Source: CAZNYN01 sp964577295 (GTDB lineage: Bacteria; Synergistota; Synergistia; Synergistales; Synergistaceae). Taken from it: DNA of 64,000 nt. Positions 1-7,968 of this stretch are shown one piece after another (the stretch's first letter is position 1; the number at the start of each line of letters is the position of its first letter). The stretch is from the NCBI GenBank assembly GCA_964577295.1, contig CAZNYN010000005.1:1-64000 (forward strand). Direction: 5' to 3'. The notes under the pieces were generated by a model. The model was not told where the DNA came from. It ran no database searches and was given only the letters and a program-made list of their open reading frames with translations. The position numbers and the translations under genes were made by a program.

Positions 1-38
1 AGTACGCTTATACCTCCGATAATGCCCATAATTTCCAT
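1..38 (-). CDS. N-terminus of an unidentified protein running off the left edge
   Basis: Only twelve codons are present, reading MEIMGIIGGISV from an ATG at position 38. An AAGGGGGT Shine-Dalgarno lies about ten bases upstream, so this is probably a true start and not a chance frame. It follows mobB in the same direction after roughly 190 bases. The residues are too few to name a family; a hydrophobic N-terminal segment is all that can be said. Confidence 0.4.
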   Translation of the reverse strand, partial: MEIMGIIGGISV

Positions 39-72
39 TGCTCAAGTGACCCCCTTGAAGGTTTTTTGTTTT

Positions 73-86
73 CGGTTATATAACCG
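73..86. promoter_or_regulatory. 14-bp perfect palindrome between mobB and the left-edge gene
   Basis: The sequence CGGTTATATAACCG is its own reverse complement. It lies about 35 bases upstream of the start codon of the left-edge minus-strand gene, where an operator would sit. No regulator can be assigned. A related inverted repeat with GATATAAC/GTTATATC arms occurs at 11798-11819. Confidence 0.3.
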
Positions 87-230
87 ACAACGGTAGATTA
101 TACCTGCTTATTTAAAAACTTACAACCGCCTATGCCAATAGAGAAGGCGCTTTTTTAGAAAATTCATAAAGGAAGACACCTTCTTCTCAATATTTATATA
201 AAAACAGAGAGTGCACACAGAGGATAGACT

Positions 231-878
231 TTAATTATCGTTTTTTTTCGATGCGTCAAGATAAATCCTGACAGGTTCCGACAGAACCTTCCCCCCTTTT
301 AGAGATGCCAGCATTCCGATAATTCCGCCCCTTATAAAGTCGGCAATAAAATCCTTCATCGGAAGAGGTCTGTCTCCTATATAAATCCGTGAGCTCCTGT
401 AAGACCGCCCCCGAACCAAAGAGGCAAGCCTTTTTGCCATCTCTGCTTCGGAACCTACACCGAACACCGTTTTGCCGTCAGAAACACCAAACCTGTCATA
501 CACCATAAATATTCCGGGATAATTGGGCACAGCCTCCCCTTCGGTACGAACCCATATTTTAGGTACGGAAATATCCTTGCCGCCCTCCATTATGAGCAGC
601 TCGGAATCGGGAAAATACCTTGCGGCAATATGATGAGGAGAAAGAGCTTCCGACTTTGACTCAAGCCTGACTCCGTCATCCCCCCATAAAACGGAAGTAA
701 ATCCCATATCCAAGACAGAGCCCGTGTCCGTAACATTAGAGGAAGCAACGGCATCTTCCGAGGTTCTCTTTATATACCCCGTCCTTACACCGAGCCCGCG
801 CAGCTCCTCCAAAAGTCTGCGGCACAAAGTGCTCTTACCACTATTCTTATAACCTGAAACAGCGACAATACGAATCAC
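231..878 (-). CDS. mobB: MobB-like molybdopterin-guanine dinucleotide biosynthesis P-loop protein
   Basis: A P-loop NTPase of the MobB family, thought to help MobA attach a nucleotide to molybdopterin. The N-terminus carries VAVSGYKNSGKSTL, the Walker A loop typical of MobB, followed by an IKRT segment (usually IKH in the family) and LLIMEGGK, the usual MobB core strand. The frame is open from a GTG at 887, but an AGAGGTG Shine-Dalgarno sits six bases before a second GTG at 878, so 878 is preferred. The protein is about 215 residues; the part after residue 150 is poorly conserved. Its presence fits the molybdenum hydroxylase (26085-29667) and the AOR-type enzyme (54410-56596) in this window. 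It follows the AI-2E-type membrane protein gene on the same strand after about 40 bases, so the two may be cotranscribed. Confidence 0.8.
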   Translation of the reverse strand: MIRIVAVSGYKNSGKSTLCRRLLEELRGLGVRTGYIKRTSEDAVASSNVTDTGSVLDMGFTSVLWGDDGVRLESKSEALSPHHIAARYFPDSELLIMEGGKDISVPKIWVRTEGEAVPNYPGIFMVYDRFGVSDGKTVFGVGSEAEMAKRLASLVRGRSYRSSRIYIGDRPLPMKDFIADFIRGGIIGMLASLKGGKVLSEPVRIYLDASKKNDN

Positions 879-917
879 AGAAAACACCTCTTTTTTTACG
901 GCAAGGCATAGTTTATA

Positions 918-2036
918 TTATTCAAAAGGGTCTGAATCAGTTCGGATTTTTTCCGTGACAATAGCTCTGTACATATCCAGAATAAACATTGCAAGCGACA
1001 AAATCAGAGGTCCCATAAAGAGCCCAAGGAATCCCCAATTGAAGAGCCCTCCGAAAATACCTATGAATATAATAAGCATATGAATTTTGCTCTCTTCGGA
1101 AATAAATATCGGACGGATAAAATTATCAACCATACTTACGACGCCGAAGCCCCACGAAAGCAGCATCACACATCCCATATAGTCACCCGAAACCAGCAGC
1201 ATTATAGAACCGGGAATCCATATAACGGGAGTTCCAACAAACGGAATCATCCCAGTAATAAACATACAGAAGCCAAAAAATACGGGATGCGGCAAATCAA
1301 CATACCACCAGCCGATCGCACCCAAAGTACCCTGAATCGCGGCTGTAAAGACAATTCCGTAGACAACGGCGCGCAGCATCTTCTCCGTGCGCTCTATAAT
1401 CCTTCCTCGTTCAACATATGGAAGCGGGATTATAGCCTTTATATACTCCACAATCAAATAGCCGTCTCTTACGATAAAGAATGAAGAAACGGTAACGATC
1501 GCAAGCAAATAGAAAATCTTGAAAGCATTGCTGAAAATCTCGCGTGAGATGAGGCGAAGAATCGATGTCAGCCAATTGATGCTGCTGTTTATCAGAACTT
1601 CAAGGACAGGCATTCCGCTGACCGCATTAAAATGAGTCATTAAATCACCGAGGTAAGGCACCGCGGAAAGCTTTGCAAGCACTTCGGAGTAAGAACCGTT
1701 AAGAAGCCCGCTTGCCTCTATTGCATCATAAATCCTGAAAGCCTCCTTGGTAAGAAAAAGCCCGAGCAGAAGCATAGGTATTGTCATAAAGAAAAGAATT
1801 GCGCATGTAGTCATTCCGGCAGCTATATTGGGATGATTTTCCAATATAGAGAAACGCCTCATACGCGCATAGAAAGGATATGCAAAATAGGAAAACACCG
1901 CCGAAAAAAGAAGCGGACGGCCCAGCGGCTTCACAATCAGCCATGTTAAAAAAAGAAAAACCGCGAACAACAGCACAAAAGGGACAACGCTTCCCTTAAT
2001 CTTCTTGGATATCCTCAAATAACGTTCTTCTCTCAT
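918..2036 (-). CDS. AI-2E family (PerM/YdiK-like) membrane protein
   Basis: A 372-residue polytopic membrane protein of the AI-2E transporter (UPF0118/PerM) superfamily. Typical features are paired hydrophobic segments at the N-terminus ending in KPLGRPLLFSAVFSYFAYP, a long amphipathic middle region (residues about 90-190), and a C-terminal membrane block with GMIPFVGTPVIWIP and IRPIFI motifs. Some members export autoinducer-2 and others act as Na+/H+ antiporters, so the substrate is open. The ATG at 2036 has a GGAGGG Shine-Dalgarno six bases upstream. It follows larB by about 75 bases on the same strand. Confidence 0.85.
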   Translation of the reverse strand: MREERYLRISKKIKGSVVPFVLLFAVFLFLTWLIVKPLGRPLLFSAVFSYFAYPFYARMRRFSILENHPNIAAGMTTCAILFFMTIPMLLLGLFLTKEAFRIYDAIEASGLLNGSYSEVLAKLSAVPYLGDLMTHFNAVSGMPVLEVLINSSINWLTSILRLISREIFSNAFKIFYLLAIVTVSSFFIVRDGYLIVEYIKAIIPLPYVERGRIIERTEKMLRAVVYGIVFTAAIQGTLGAIGWWYVDLPHPVFFGFCMFITGMIPFVGTPVIWIPGSIMLLVSGDYMGCVMLLSWGFGVVSMVDNFIRPIFISEESKIHMLIIFIGIFGGLFNWGFLGLFMGPLILSLAMFILDMYRAIVTEKIRTDSDPFE

Positions 2037-2113
2037 AGTGTCCCTCCGGCCGGATACGCTCTGCCCATATATTAGCTTTCAAGACGCAAATACACAATGT
2101 GCTTATTGCCGTC

Positions 2114-2776
2114 TTATTTTTTTGCGGCCAACACTGCGGAAAGTCCTGCTCCTATTCCGTTGTCTATATTTACGACCACAAGCCCGGGACTGCATGAACA
2201 CAGCATCGAACGCAGAGCCGTATTGCCGCCCTCTGCGATTCCGTAACCGACGGATGTCGGAAGCCCTATAACAAGAGAAGGAACAAGACCTGCCACGACG
2301 CTCGGCAAAGCGCCGTCCATACCGGCAGCCACAATGACGACATCAGCTTTCCGCACCTCCGGCAAAACCTCCATCAGCCTGTGTATGCCTGCGACTCCGA
2401 CATCGTAGAAACGAAGAACATTACAGCCCGAGAACTCCGCAATCGAGGCGGCTTCCTCCGCGGCGGGAACATCGGTGCTTCCGGCAGATAGAACAGCTAT
2501 AACAGATTCTCTCTTTTGCCTTGGTTCAAATGATGTAAAGCCCATACGAGAAATGGGGGAATAAGAAAATCCCTTAATGACAGACGATACTATCTCGCTT
2601 TGCTCTTCCGTCATTCTGCTGAAAGCTGTGTCCACACCGCTCTTCAATACATCCTCAGCTATCTTTGCAATCTGCGAATCCGACTTGCCCTGACAAAAAA
2701 TAACTTCGGAAAATCCCTTGCGCTCTTTTCTGGTAAAATCAAGCCTCACTTCGGGATTCTTGCCGCATATATCCAT
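2114..2776 (-). CDS. larB: LarB, nickel-pincer cofactor synthesis (NaAD carboxylase/hydrolase)
   Basis: LarB carboxylates the pyridinium ring of nicotinic acid adenine dinucleotide and cleaves the phosphoanhydride, the first step to the nickel-pincer nucleotide used by lactate racemase and relatives. The C-terminal half resembles PurE/AIR carboxylase: VLSAGSTDVPAAEEAA, YDVGVAGIHRL, VAAGMDGALPSVVAGL and GLPTSVGYG are all visible, with the usual length near 220 residues. The frame is open to a GTG at 2785, but GAGAGG is eight bases before an ATG at 2776. A TATAAT hexamer lies just upstream, after the terminator of the HPt remnant. LarC is encoded 57 kb away at 59523-60929; no LarE is present in the window. 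Confidence 0.9.
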   Translation of the reverse strand: MDICGKNPEVRLDFTRKERKGFSEVIFCQGKSDSQIAKIAEDVLKSGVDTAFSRMTEEQSEIVSSVIKGFSYSPISRMGFTSFEPRQKRESVIAVLSAGSTDVPAAEEAASIAEFSGCNVLRFYDVGVAGIHRLMEVLPEVRKADVVIVAAGMDGALPSVVAGLVPSLVIGLPTSVGYGIAEGGNTALRSMLCSCSPGLVVVNIDNGIGAGLSAVLAAKK

Positions 2777-2819
2777 AGCAACCACCTCTCAAAATCACTG
2801 TTTATTATAATCTAAAAAT

Positions 2820-2854
2820 AAAAAAACAAGCCCTTTGCAAAAACAAAAGGCTTG
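2820..2854 (-). terminator. Intrinsic terminator after the HPt remnant
   Basis: On the minus strand CAAGCCTTTTG pairs with CAAAGGGCTTG (one U-G pair) around a six-base loop and runs into seven T residues and a further T-rich stretch. It separates the HPt fragment from larB. Confidence 0.75.
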
Positions 2855-2896
2855 AAGGAAAACTCAAAAAAAAAAAATAAAAATAAAAATCTAAAA

Positions 2897-3142
2897 TCAG
2901 AGAAAAAGAGGTGTGATACCCAGATTTCCGGCAACACCCTTGAGAGTATGACACGCCTCATACGCTCCGCCGATATCTCCTTTGTCAAGACACAAATCAA
3001 AATTTATAAAACACCTGTCATCGGCAAAAAGCATAAGACACTCATGATAAAGTCCTGTGTCGCCAAGCAAACGATCCCGCGCTCCCTTAGTGTCACAGCC
3101 CCACACATCCGGTTCGTCTGTGATTTTGTCCATTAGAATCAT
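2897..3142 (-). pseudogene. Truncated histidine phosphotransfer (HPt) domain
   Basis: The 81 codons contain AYEACHTLKGVAGNLGI, the core helix of an HPt domain with its phospho-accepting histidine. HPt domains relay phosphate between hybrid sensor kinases and response regulators. Normal HPt domains continue for one or two more helices after this motif. Here the frame stops seven codons later, beside an A/T homopolymer-rich tract, and a terminator follows at once. The upstream side has no convincing Shine-Dalgarno, and the codons before the first Met stay open only ten residues. No kinase is next to it. I read it as the decayed end of a signalling gene, though a short functional protein is not excluded. 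Confidence 0.5.
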
Positions 3143-3254
3143 CCCAATACTATGACGAATCTCCGGTTCTCAGATATTTATACACCATGCTTGAGACTGG
3201 GTACAGAGTAGTGCGCCCAAAATCTCGCAGCGGAAAACATTTTTACAATCACAA

Positions 3255-3286
3255 AAAATGCCGGGCGTATAATACGTCCGGCATTT
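3255..3286 (-). terminator. Terminator of glutamate dehydrogenase
   Basis: AAAATGCCGG and CCGGCATTTT form a ten-base stem, extended by a near-complementary inner stem, with a T-run on the minus-strand side. It begins about 35 bases after the gdh stop codon. Confidence 0.8.
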
Positions 3287-3319
3287 TATTGACTTAATAC
3301 TTTTTAATGCTATTTAAAA

Positions 3320-4615
3320 CTAGAGGAAGAAACCCTTCAGCTTGAGAGCATCCGCAACGCGCTTGATGGCAACGAGGAATGCTGCGCGGCGCATCTTCAC
3401 GCCATGCTGCTGTGAGTAGTCCCAAACTCTCTTGAAGTTGTCCTTCATGATAGGAACAAGGCGGTTGTTGTATTCTTCTTCTGTCCAGAAGAATCCGGCA
3501 AGGTCCTGTACCCATTCGAAGTATGATCCGATAACGCCGCCGCTGTTTGCGAGGAAGTCAGGAACGACGAGAATGCCGCGCTGGTCGAGAATTGCGTCGC
3601 CTTCGGGGCGGATCGGGCCGTTTGCGCCTTCAACGATATATTTGCAGTTGAGCTTGTCTGCGTTCTTGTCGCTGATTACGCCTTCGAGTGCGCAGGGTGA
3701 AAGGACGAGGCATTCCTGCTCAAGAATCCATTCGTTGCCTGCCGCTGTTCCTTCTACGAACTTCATGCCGGGCTGTGTGTAACCGGTGAGAAGTCTCTTG
3801 TTTGCGGGATCCTCAACCCATGCCTTTGCGGCTTCGATATCGATACCGTCTTCACAGTAGTAACCGCCTGTGAAGTCGCTGATACCTACAACCTTAGCGC
3901 CTGCGTTGTGGAGGTAGAGTGCGTTGTATGTTCCGACATTGCCGAAGCCCTGTACGACAACCTTTGCGCCCTTGATCTCTTCGCCTACTGCCTTAAGGAG
4001 TTCAAGAATGCATGTTGCGACGCCGAGTCCTGTTGCGGCTGTACGGCCTTTTGATCCGAAGTATGCGATGGGTTTGCCTGTTACAACGCCGGGCTCAAGT
4101 TTGCCGCGGAGCTTGGAAACTGTATCCATGATCCATACCATTTCGGGGCCGCCTGTGTTGACGTCGGGAGCGGGAACGTCTGTCCAGTCGCCGATGAAGG
4201 GAGCGATGCGGGCTGCGAATGTGCGTGTCATCATTTCCTTTTCACGCTGTGAAAGGAGTGCGGGATCTACAGAAATTCCGCCCTTGCCTCCGCCGTAAGG
4301 AATACCGGCGAGGGAACACTTCCATGTCATAAGGCTTGCAAGAGCTTCGCACTCTTCAAGATTGACGTCGGGGTGGAAGCGAAGTCCGCCCTTTGCGGGG
4401 CCAAGCACTGTCGAGTGCTGGACGCGGTAACCGCTGAACACATGGACAGAACCATCATCCATTGTTACAGGGATTGATACGCATACTGCGCGCTCGGGAC
4501 GGCTGAGAACTTCAACAAGACCATCGTCAAGCTTCATCTCTTCTGCTGCGGAGTAGAAATTCTTAAGTGCTGTGTCGAGAAGTACGTTTGTGGAAGTACG
4601 TTTCTGTACGGCCAT
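3320..4615 (-). CDS. gdhA: Glutamate dehydrogenase (Glu/Leu/Phe/Val dehydrogenase family)
   Basis: Oxidative deamination of glutamate to 2-oxoglutarate and ammonia, the likely entry point for glutamate released by histidine catabolism (15540-19144). The 431-residue protein has the dimerisation/substrate domain first (GPAKGGLRFHP, then LMTWKCSLAGIPYGGGKGGI with the catalytic lysines), a PAPDVNTGG segment, and an NAD(P) Rossmann domain beginning VVVQGFGNVGTYNA. The open frame extends twelve codons further, but AAGGAGG lies just before the ATG at 4615. Codon use is strongly biased, as in the other central fermentation genes here, which suggests high expression. Amino-acid specificity and cofactor choice cannot be settled by eye; glutamate is the best guess from the P-A-K-G-G-L-R-F pocket. 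Confidence 0.9.
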   Translation of the reverse strand: MAVQKRTSTNVLLDTALKNFYSAAEEMKLDDGLVEVLSRPERAVCVSIPVTMDDGSVHVFSGYRVQHSTVLGPAKGGLRFHPDVNLEECEALASLMTWKCSLAGIPYGGGKGGISVDPALLSQREKEMMTRTFAARIAPFIGDWTDVPAPDVNTGGPEMVWIMDTVSKLRGKLEPGVVTGKPIAYFGSKGRTAATGLGVATCILELLKAVGEEIKGAKVVVQGFGNVGTYNALYLHNAGAKVVGISDFTGGYYCEDGIDIEAAKAWVEDPANKRLLTGYTQPGMKFVEGTAAGNEWILEQECLVLSPCALEGVISDKNADKLNCKYIVEGANGPIRPEGDAILDQRGILVVPDFLANSGGVIGSYFEWVQDLAGFFWTEEEYNNRLVPIMKDNFKRVWDYSQQHGVKMRRAAFLVAIKRVADALKLKGFFL

Positions 4616-4622
4616 ACAAAAA

Positions 4623-4683
4623 ACCTCCTTGAATTTTGCCACTGTGGGCATTTACTTTTTTTATGCCCCCTAGCAGGGGCAAT
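4623..4683 (-). promoter_or_regulatory. Two hairpins in the gdh mRNA leader
   Basis: In the transcribed direction the leader contains GCCCCT-GCT-AGGGGGC followed by an A-run, then TGCC-CACAGT-GGCA about 19 bases before the Shine-Dalgarno. Neither is followed by a T-tract, so they are not classic terminators. They could stabilise the message or bind a protein. Confidence 0.35.
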
Positions 4684-4698
4684 CTAACTCACTCAGAT

Positions 4699-4727
4699 AT
4701 TGTATTCCTCTTCTCAAAACGAGTAAA
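4699..4727 (-). promoter_or_regulatory. Promoter of gdh
   Basis: TTTACT and TACAAT are separated by exactly 17 bases on the minus strand, with TACAAT ending about 80 bases before the gdh start codon. This is a good sigma-70-type match. Confidence 0.6.
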
Positions 4728-4909
4728 GGGGTAAAATGCCTGATAAAAGTGTGTGATTTTGACAAACATTACAAAAAATTTGTTTATTAGAAAAGAGCTT
4801 GTGAAAAAAAGGCTTAACATGCGATATCTTAAAAAATTCGTTCGAAAAATAACTTTTTTTGAAGTAAAATCCTATTTTGAAACTTCAAACTACAGCAGAT
4901 TTTGAAGCA

Positions 4910-5614
4910 TCAAAGGAAAATTTGGACAAGAACCACCGCTATCACAAGCCCAGGCAGCATATTCATCGCACGTATTTTCATAATGCCCAAAAGATTGATA
5001 CCTATAGACATCAGCATAAGTCCCCCTGTCGCACTCATCTCAGCCACGGCAGGCGCCGACATGAAAGGCTGAACCCAGCCTGCGGCAAGAGTCAAAGTGC
5101 CTTGATAAAGAAAGACAGGTACGGCGGAAAATATAACGCCGAAACCCAGAGATGCCGCCATTGCTATAGATGTGAGCCCGTCTATAAGCCCCTTGGCAAG
5201 CAAAAGCGAAGGATAACCGCCCATTCCCTCTTCAAAAGAACCCAGCACAGCCATAGAACCAGTGCAATATATCAGACTTGTGGTAATAAAGCCCAAAGAA
5301 AACCCCTGAGCCGCGTCTCCGCACCTTGCCTCAAGCGCTTTCGTAGCACGCTCCAGCCGTCCCTCCAAATCCATAAACTCTCCTATGACGGAGCCTGCGG
5401 CGATACTTGATATGACAATAAGCGGATACTTTGTTGTTATCGACATCGAAAGCCCCAAAGATATTACAAAGAGAGCCATACCTTGAACCGGCAGCTCCAT
5501 CATCTTGGGAGGCAGTTTTTTCTTGAGAGCCAACCCCAAAAGACCTCCGACTATTATAAATACAGCATTGGCTATACTGCCAAAAAGAGGAAGAGAACTC
5601 AAAAAATCCTGCAA
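4910..5614 (-). CDS. DUF554 family membrane protein
   Basis: A 234-residue integral membrane protein of the DUF554 (YdfK-like) family, whose function is unknown. Visible family traits are an N-terminal GSIANAVFIIVGGLLGLALKKKLP segment, a central GSVIGEFMDLEGRLE stretch, IYCTGSMAVLGSFEEGM, and about seven hydrophobic helices. The start is a TTG at 5614 with ACGGGGT about eight bases upstream; no ATG fits as well. It stands alone between the gdh promoter and a terminator. Confidence 0.8.
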   Translation of the reverse strand: MQDFLSSLPLFGSIANAVFIIVGGLLGLALKKKLPPKMMELPVQGMALFVISLGLSMSITTKYPLIVISSIAAGSVIGEFMDLEGRLERATKALEARCGDAAQGFSLGFITTSLIYCTGSMAVLGSFEEGMGGYPSLLLAKGLIDGLTSIAMAASLGFGVIFSAVPVFLYQGTLTLAAGWVQPFMSAPAVAEMSATGGLMLMSIGINLLGIMKIRAMNMLPGLVIAVVLVQIFL

Positions 5615-5643
5615 TATATAAACCCCGTTTCCAAAACATAAAA

Positions 5644-5673
5644 ATGAGAAGGAGGCGTCCTCCCCCTTCTCAT
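5644..5673 (-). terminator. Terminator downstream of the 131-residue hypothetical gene
   Basis: ATGAGAAGG and CCTTCTCAT flank a smaller AGG/CCT stem. T-rich DNA lies on both sides, so it may terminate in either direction. It starts about seven bases after the stop codon at 5680. Confidence 0.75.
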
Positions 5674-5679
5674 CGTTTT

Positions 5680-6075
5680 TTATCCTAATATTACTCTTTC
5701 ATTATTTATAAAATCCGCAAGCCGTTTGCGCAGATAATCCTGGACAAGCTCATCGGCATCCTTTTGCAAGTCGCACTTATTCTCCTCAAAGAACCTTGCG
5801 CAGGCCTCTGCGTCAAGCTGCTTTGCCGCTTCCGCGTCTATCTCCTCGATAAGGCACTCTATGCAATCCGTATTAAAATCGGGAAGCTCTACAAGGTGAC
5901 TTTCCGCCGTCTCTCTGCGATTCAGAACGGAACTGAGTATTGTATACTCACCGGGCTGAACAGGCTTAATTTCCTCAACGAAATTCTCCGCATCCGCTAA
6001 ATTATCAAAAACATAACTCTCCGTTATTTCAGAACCATTCTGAGCCACAACAACCCAAATCTTTTCCTGTATCAT
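5680..6075 (-). CDS. Hypothetical acidic cytoplasmic protein (131 residues)
   Basis: I do not recognise this gene. It starts at an ATG with a strong AAGGGGG Shine-Dalgarno and has its own terminator, so it is very likely expressed. The protein has no signal peptide or membrane segment. It begins with a beta-like IWVVVAQNGSEITESYVFDN, is rich in Glu, Asp and Ala, contains two cysteines in a DCIECL pair near residue 73, and ends in a helical, basic LRKRLADFINNER. The DCIEC pair might bind metal or form a disulfide, but that is speculation. Confidence 0.65.
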   Translation of the reverse strand: MIQEKIWVVVAQNGSEITESYVFDNLADAENFVEEIKPVQPGEYTILSSVLNRRETAESHLVELPDFNTDCIECLIEEIDAEAAKQLDAEACARFFEENKCDLQKDADELVQDYLRKRLADFINNERVILG

Positions 6076-6997
6076 AACAGTTAACCCCCTTATTTAATTA
6101 TTACAGTGTACATGTATCTATATTTAGGAAAGACAACTCAGTAATTATATTTCATAACCCCAAAGCCTACAAGGCATTTATTACCTGTCCGAACAACGCA
6201 GGCTCAACATTTTACACAGACAAAGATGCAATAGTACGACACCGACAAATCGACAACGAACAAAACAGACCTCTGCGGCCTCCATAACACCACCGCACCT
6301 CTTGACACAGCCTTTATCGGCTCTGCCCCAAAGAAAAAATTGCAGACACTCCCTGCAGTTACATTTTTAGGTTTATCTCCGGATTTAAAAAGCTTAGTAA
6401 AAATTTCTAAAATCTTGCCCCCTCCTAAAATTAAGTATAAAAAAGCACCTACCATTTCTGATAGATGCGAATAATCAATTATTATTTCCTTTAAATCCAA
6501 TACATTTTTATAGTAAATTTGTTTATTCCTGCAGCATTTTAAGATACAAGTCCAGCCTTGCGTTGATATATCCTGCAAACAAGCCTTCCATTGCCGAAAG
6601 ATTTTGCTTCACATTTATCGGAATAATATCAAATCTATCGGAACAACATTCAGCATTTTAACGGAATAATGTCAAATACATAATAACCCTCTCTCGTCAT
6701 AAACGGAAGCTCCGTTATCATTTCATAGCGAATTGCTCGGTCTAATGCCATTGAAGCAGTGCCGCCGAAACCGCAAGTTCACTCTTGAGAAGAGAAGAAC
6801 TTTACAGGGGTTCAATTCCCCTCCTTGACGCCATTAACACGCGAACTCGGGAGATATCCGCATATACTCAGGCCGCGGCAAGCTCATTTTCATTACAGCC
6901 TATAAAAAACAAGTAATGCCGCTCTTTAACTTCACTATTGCCAAAGACCGAAGTTGCTGGTAAAATTCACTGGTCATGAGTTGACGTGACAGAATGT
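6076..6997. other. Gene-poor stretch upstream of tRNA-Leu with possible insertion-sequence scars
   Basis: No convincing gene is present in these 920 bases. Around 6619-6673 there are three spaced copies of CGGAAYAAYRTY (starts 6619, 6639 and 6662), the kind of repeated end-site seen at termini of IS21-like elements. A 29-codon frame at 6523-6612 (minus, GTG start) reads like the tail of a decayed protein, with MEGLFAGYINARLDLYLKM inside it. Longer frames on either strand have no Shine-Dalgarno and no recognisable motif. A tRNA fragment lies at 6806-6833. Confidence 0.4.
6806..6833 (+). pseudogene. 3'-end fragment of tRNA-Leu
   Basis: These 28 bases repeat the T-arm, 3' acceptor strand and CCA of the intact tRNA-Leu at 6998-7084 with a single mismatch at the discriminator position. 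No 5' half or anticodon arm precedes it. Such copies arise when an integrative element recombines at a tRNA 3' end, or when a tandem tRNA decays. Confidence 0.7.
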
Positions 6998-7084
6998 GTC
7001 AGGGTGGCGGAACTGGTAGACGCGCTAGATTCAGGATCTAGTGGGCTAACGCTCATAGGGGTTCAATTCCCCTCCTTGACACCA
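6998..7084 (+). tRNA. tRNA-Leu (anticodon CAG)
   Basis: An 87-base class II tRNA. The acceptor GTCAGGG pairs with CCTTGAC (one G-T), followed by A and an encoded CCA. The anticodon stem CTAGA/TCTAG encloses TTCAGGA, giving anticodon CAG. A long variable arm (GGGCTAACGCTCAT) and the T-loop TTCAATT confirm leucine. Confidence 0.97.
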
Positions 7085-7903
7085 TTTCAAACAAACCCGG
7101 TCATAATGCTATGTTAGGCTATATCTTATACTTTTTGCCCCTTTTTCAAGAAGGTGGGTCAAAAATGTCAGCAGATCGTGGAAACCTCCATTTTTCAAAA
7201 TCTCTCAAATGTTTGTATTGCAAGGGCATAAGACTTTACTTCCGTCAATCAATTCTGCCGAATACCGGTTTATACATTGTGCTTTCCGGACTGCACACCG
7301 CAGAACAAAGACACAGATGCAAAGAGTTCTCCCTGCCTAAGAGAAAAACTGAATCTTTCCTTTATATTGCATCCGATATAACTTTGATATCTAAAATATC
7401 TAAACATTGCAACATAGGAATCTATGTGTTATCATAAATCAGATGATGTGATGCTCTCAGAAAACATTACATTTATTCCTCCGAGATAATCGAGGGTGTA
7501 CCGAAAAATGAAATCCCCCGTGCCGTGCATTTTGGACGGCGATGGTTCGCCACAAGGTACAGTGGATTTTATTAATAAACCGCGTAAATCAAGCCACAGC
7601 AAGGGTTTAGAAAAAAGTGTCCAATTTCTCAAAAGCTCAATTTCAGTTTTTGAAGATAGCACAAAAGGCTTCAAAAAGGCCATAAAATCGCGGCAAAAAG
7701 AGCCAAAAAGGGCAAAATCGGCCGAGAAAAAATTCAAAAAAGCGCAAACGGCCATATTGACATTTATTATATCTTCAAACTAATTGTCAACAGTAACTCC
7801 AAAAAACCAGCTTATCATCAGGCCGGCAGACAAAGTTTTCCAAAAAGAGAATAAACGGCAGCGCAAAAAATTTCGGATAAAATTGTGTGCGTCTAAAAAA
7901 CAG
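7085..7903. other. Gene-free region after tRNA-Leu
   Basis: About 800 bases without a supportable gene. Frames of about 100 codons exist on both strands (for example 7111-7437 plus and 7496-7783 plus), but they lack credible Shine-Dalgarno placement and resemble no family. The right part has runs such as TTTTTGGC and TTTTTGCC on the minus strand, compatible with a decayed insertion-sequence end. Nothing more can be said. Confidence 0.4.
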
Positions 7904-7904
7904 A

Positions 7905-7945
7905 ACAGAGCGCAGACACCTTAGAAGTACGATGTCCGCGCTCTG
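7905..7945 (-). terminator. Terminator of the Big_2 surface protein gene
   Basis: CAGAGCGC(A)GACA pairs with TGTC(C)GCGCTCTG; the minus-strand side continues into TTCTGTTTTTT. It begins about 25 bases after the stop at 7969. Confidence 0.8.
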
Positions 7946-7968
7946 CTTTTGTTTTTTAGCTGTTTTGG

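Noticed and set aside
6204..6578. 124-codon minus-strand frame
   Set aside because: No start signal, and the neighbouring frame carries a more coherent short fragment; composition looks random.
7111..7783. Two plus-strand frames of 108 and 95 codons and a minus-strand frame over the same DNA
   Set aside because: No suitable Shine-Dalgarno, no recognisable motif, and Lys/Ser or Phe/Leu-rich composition typical of chance frames in skewed DNA.
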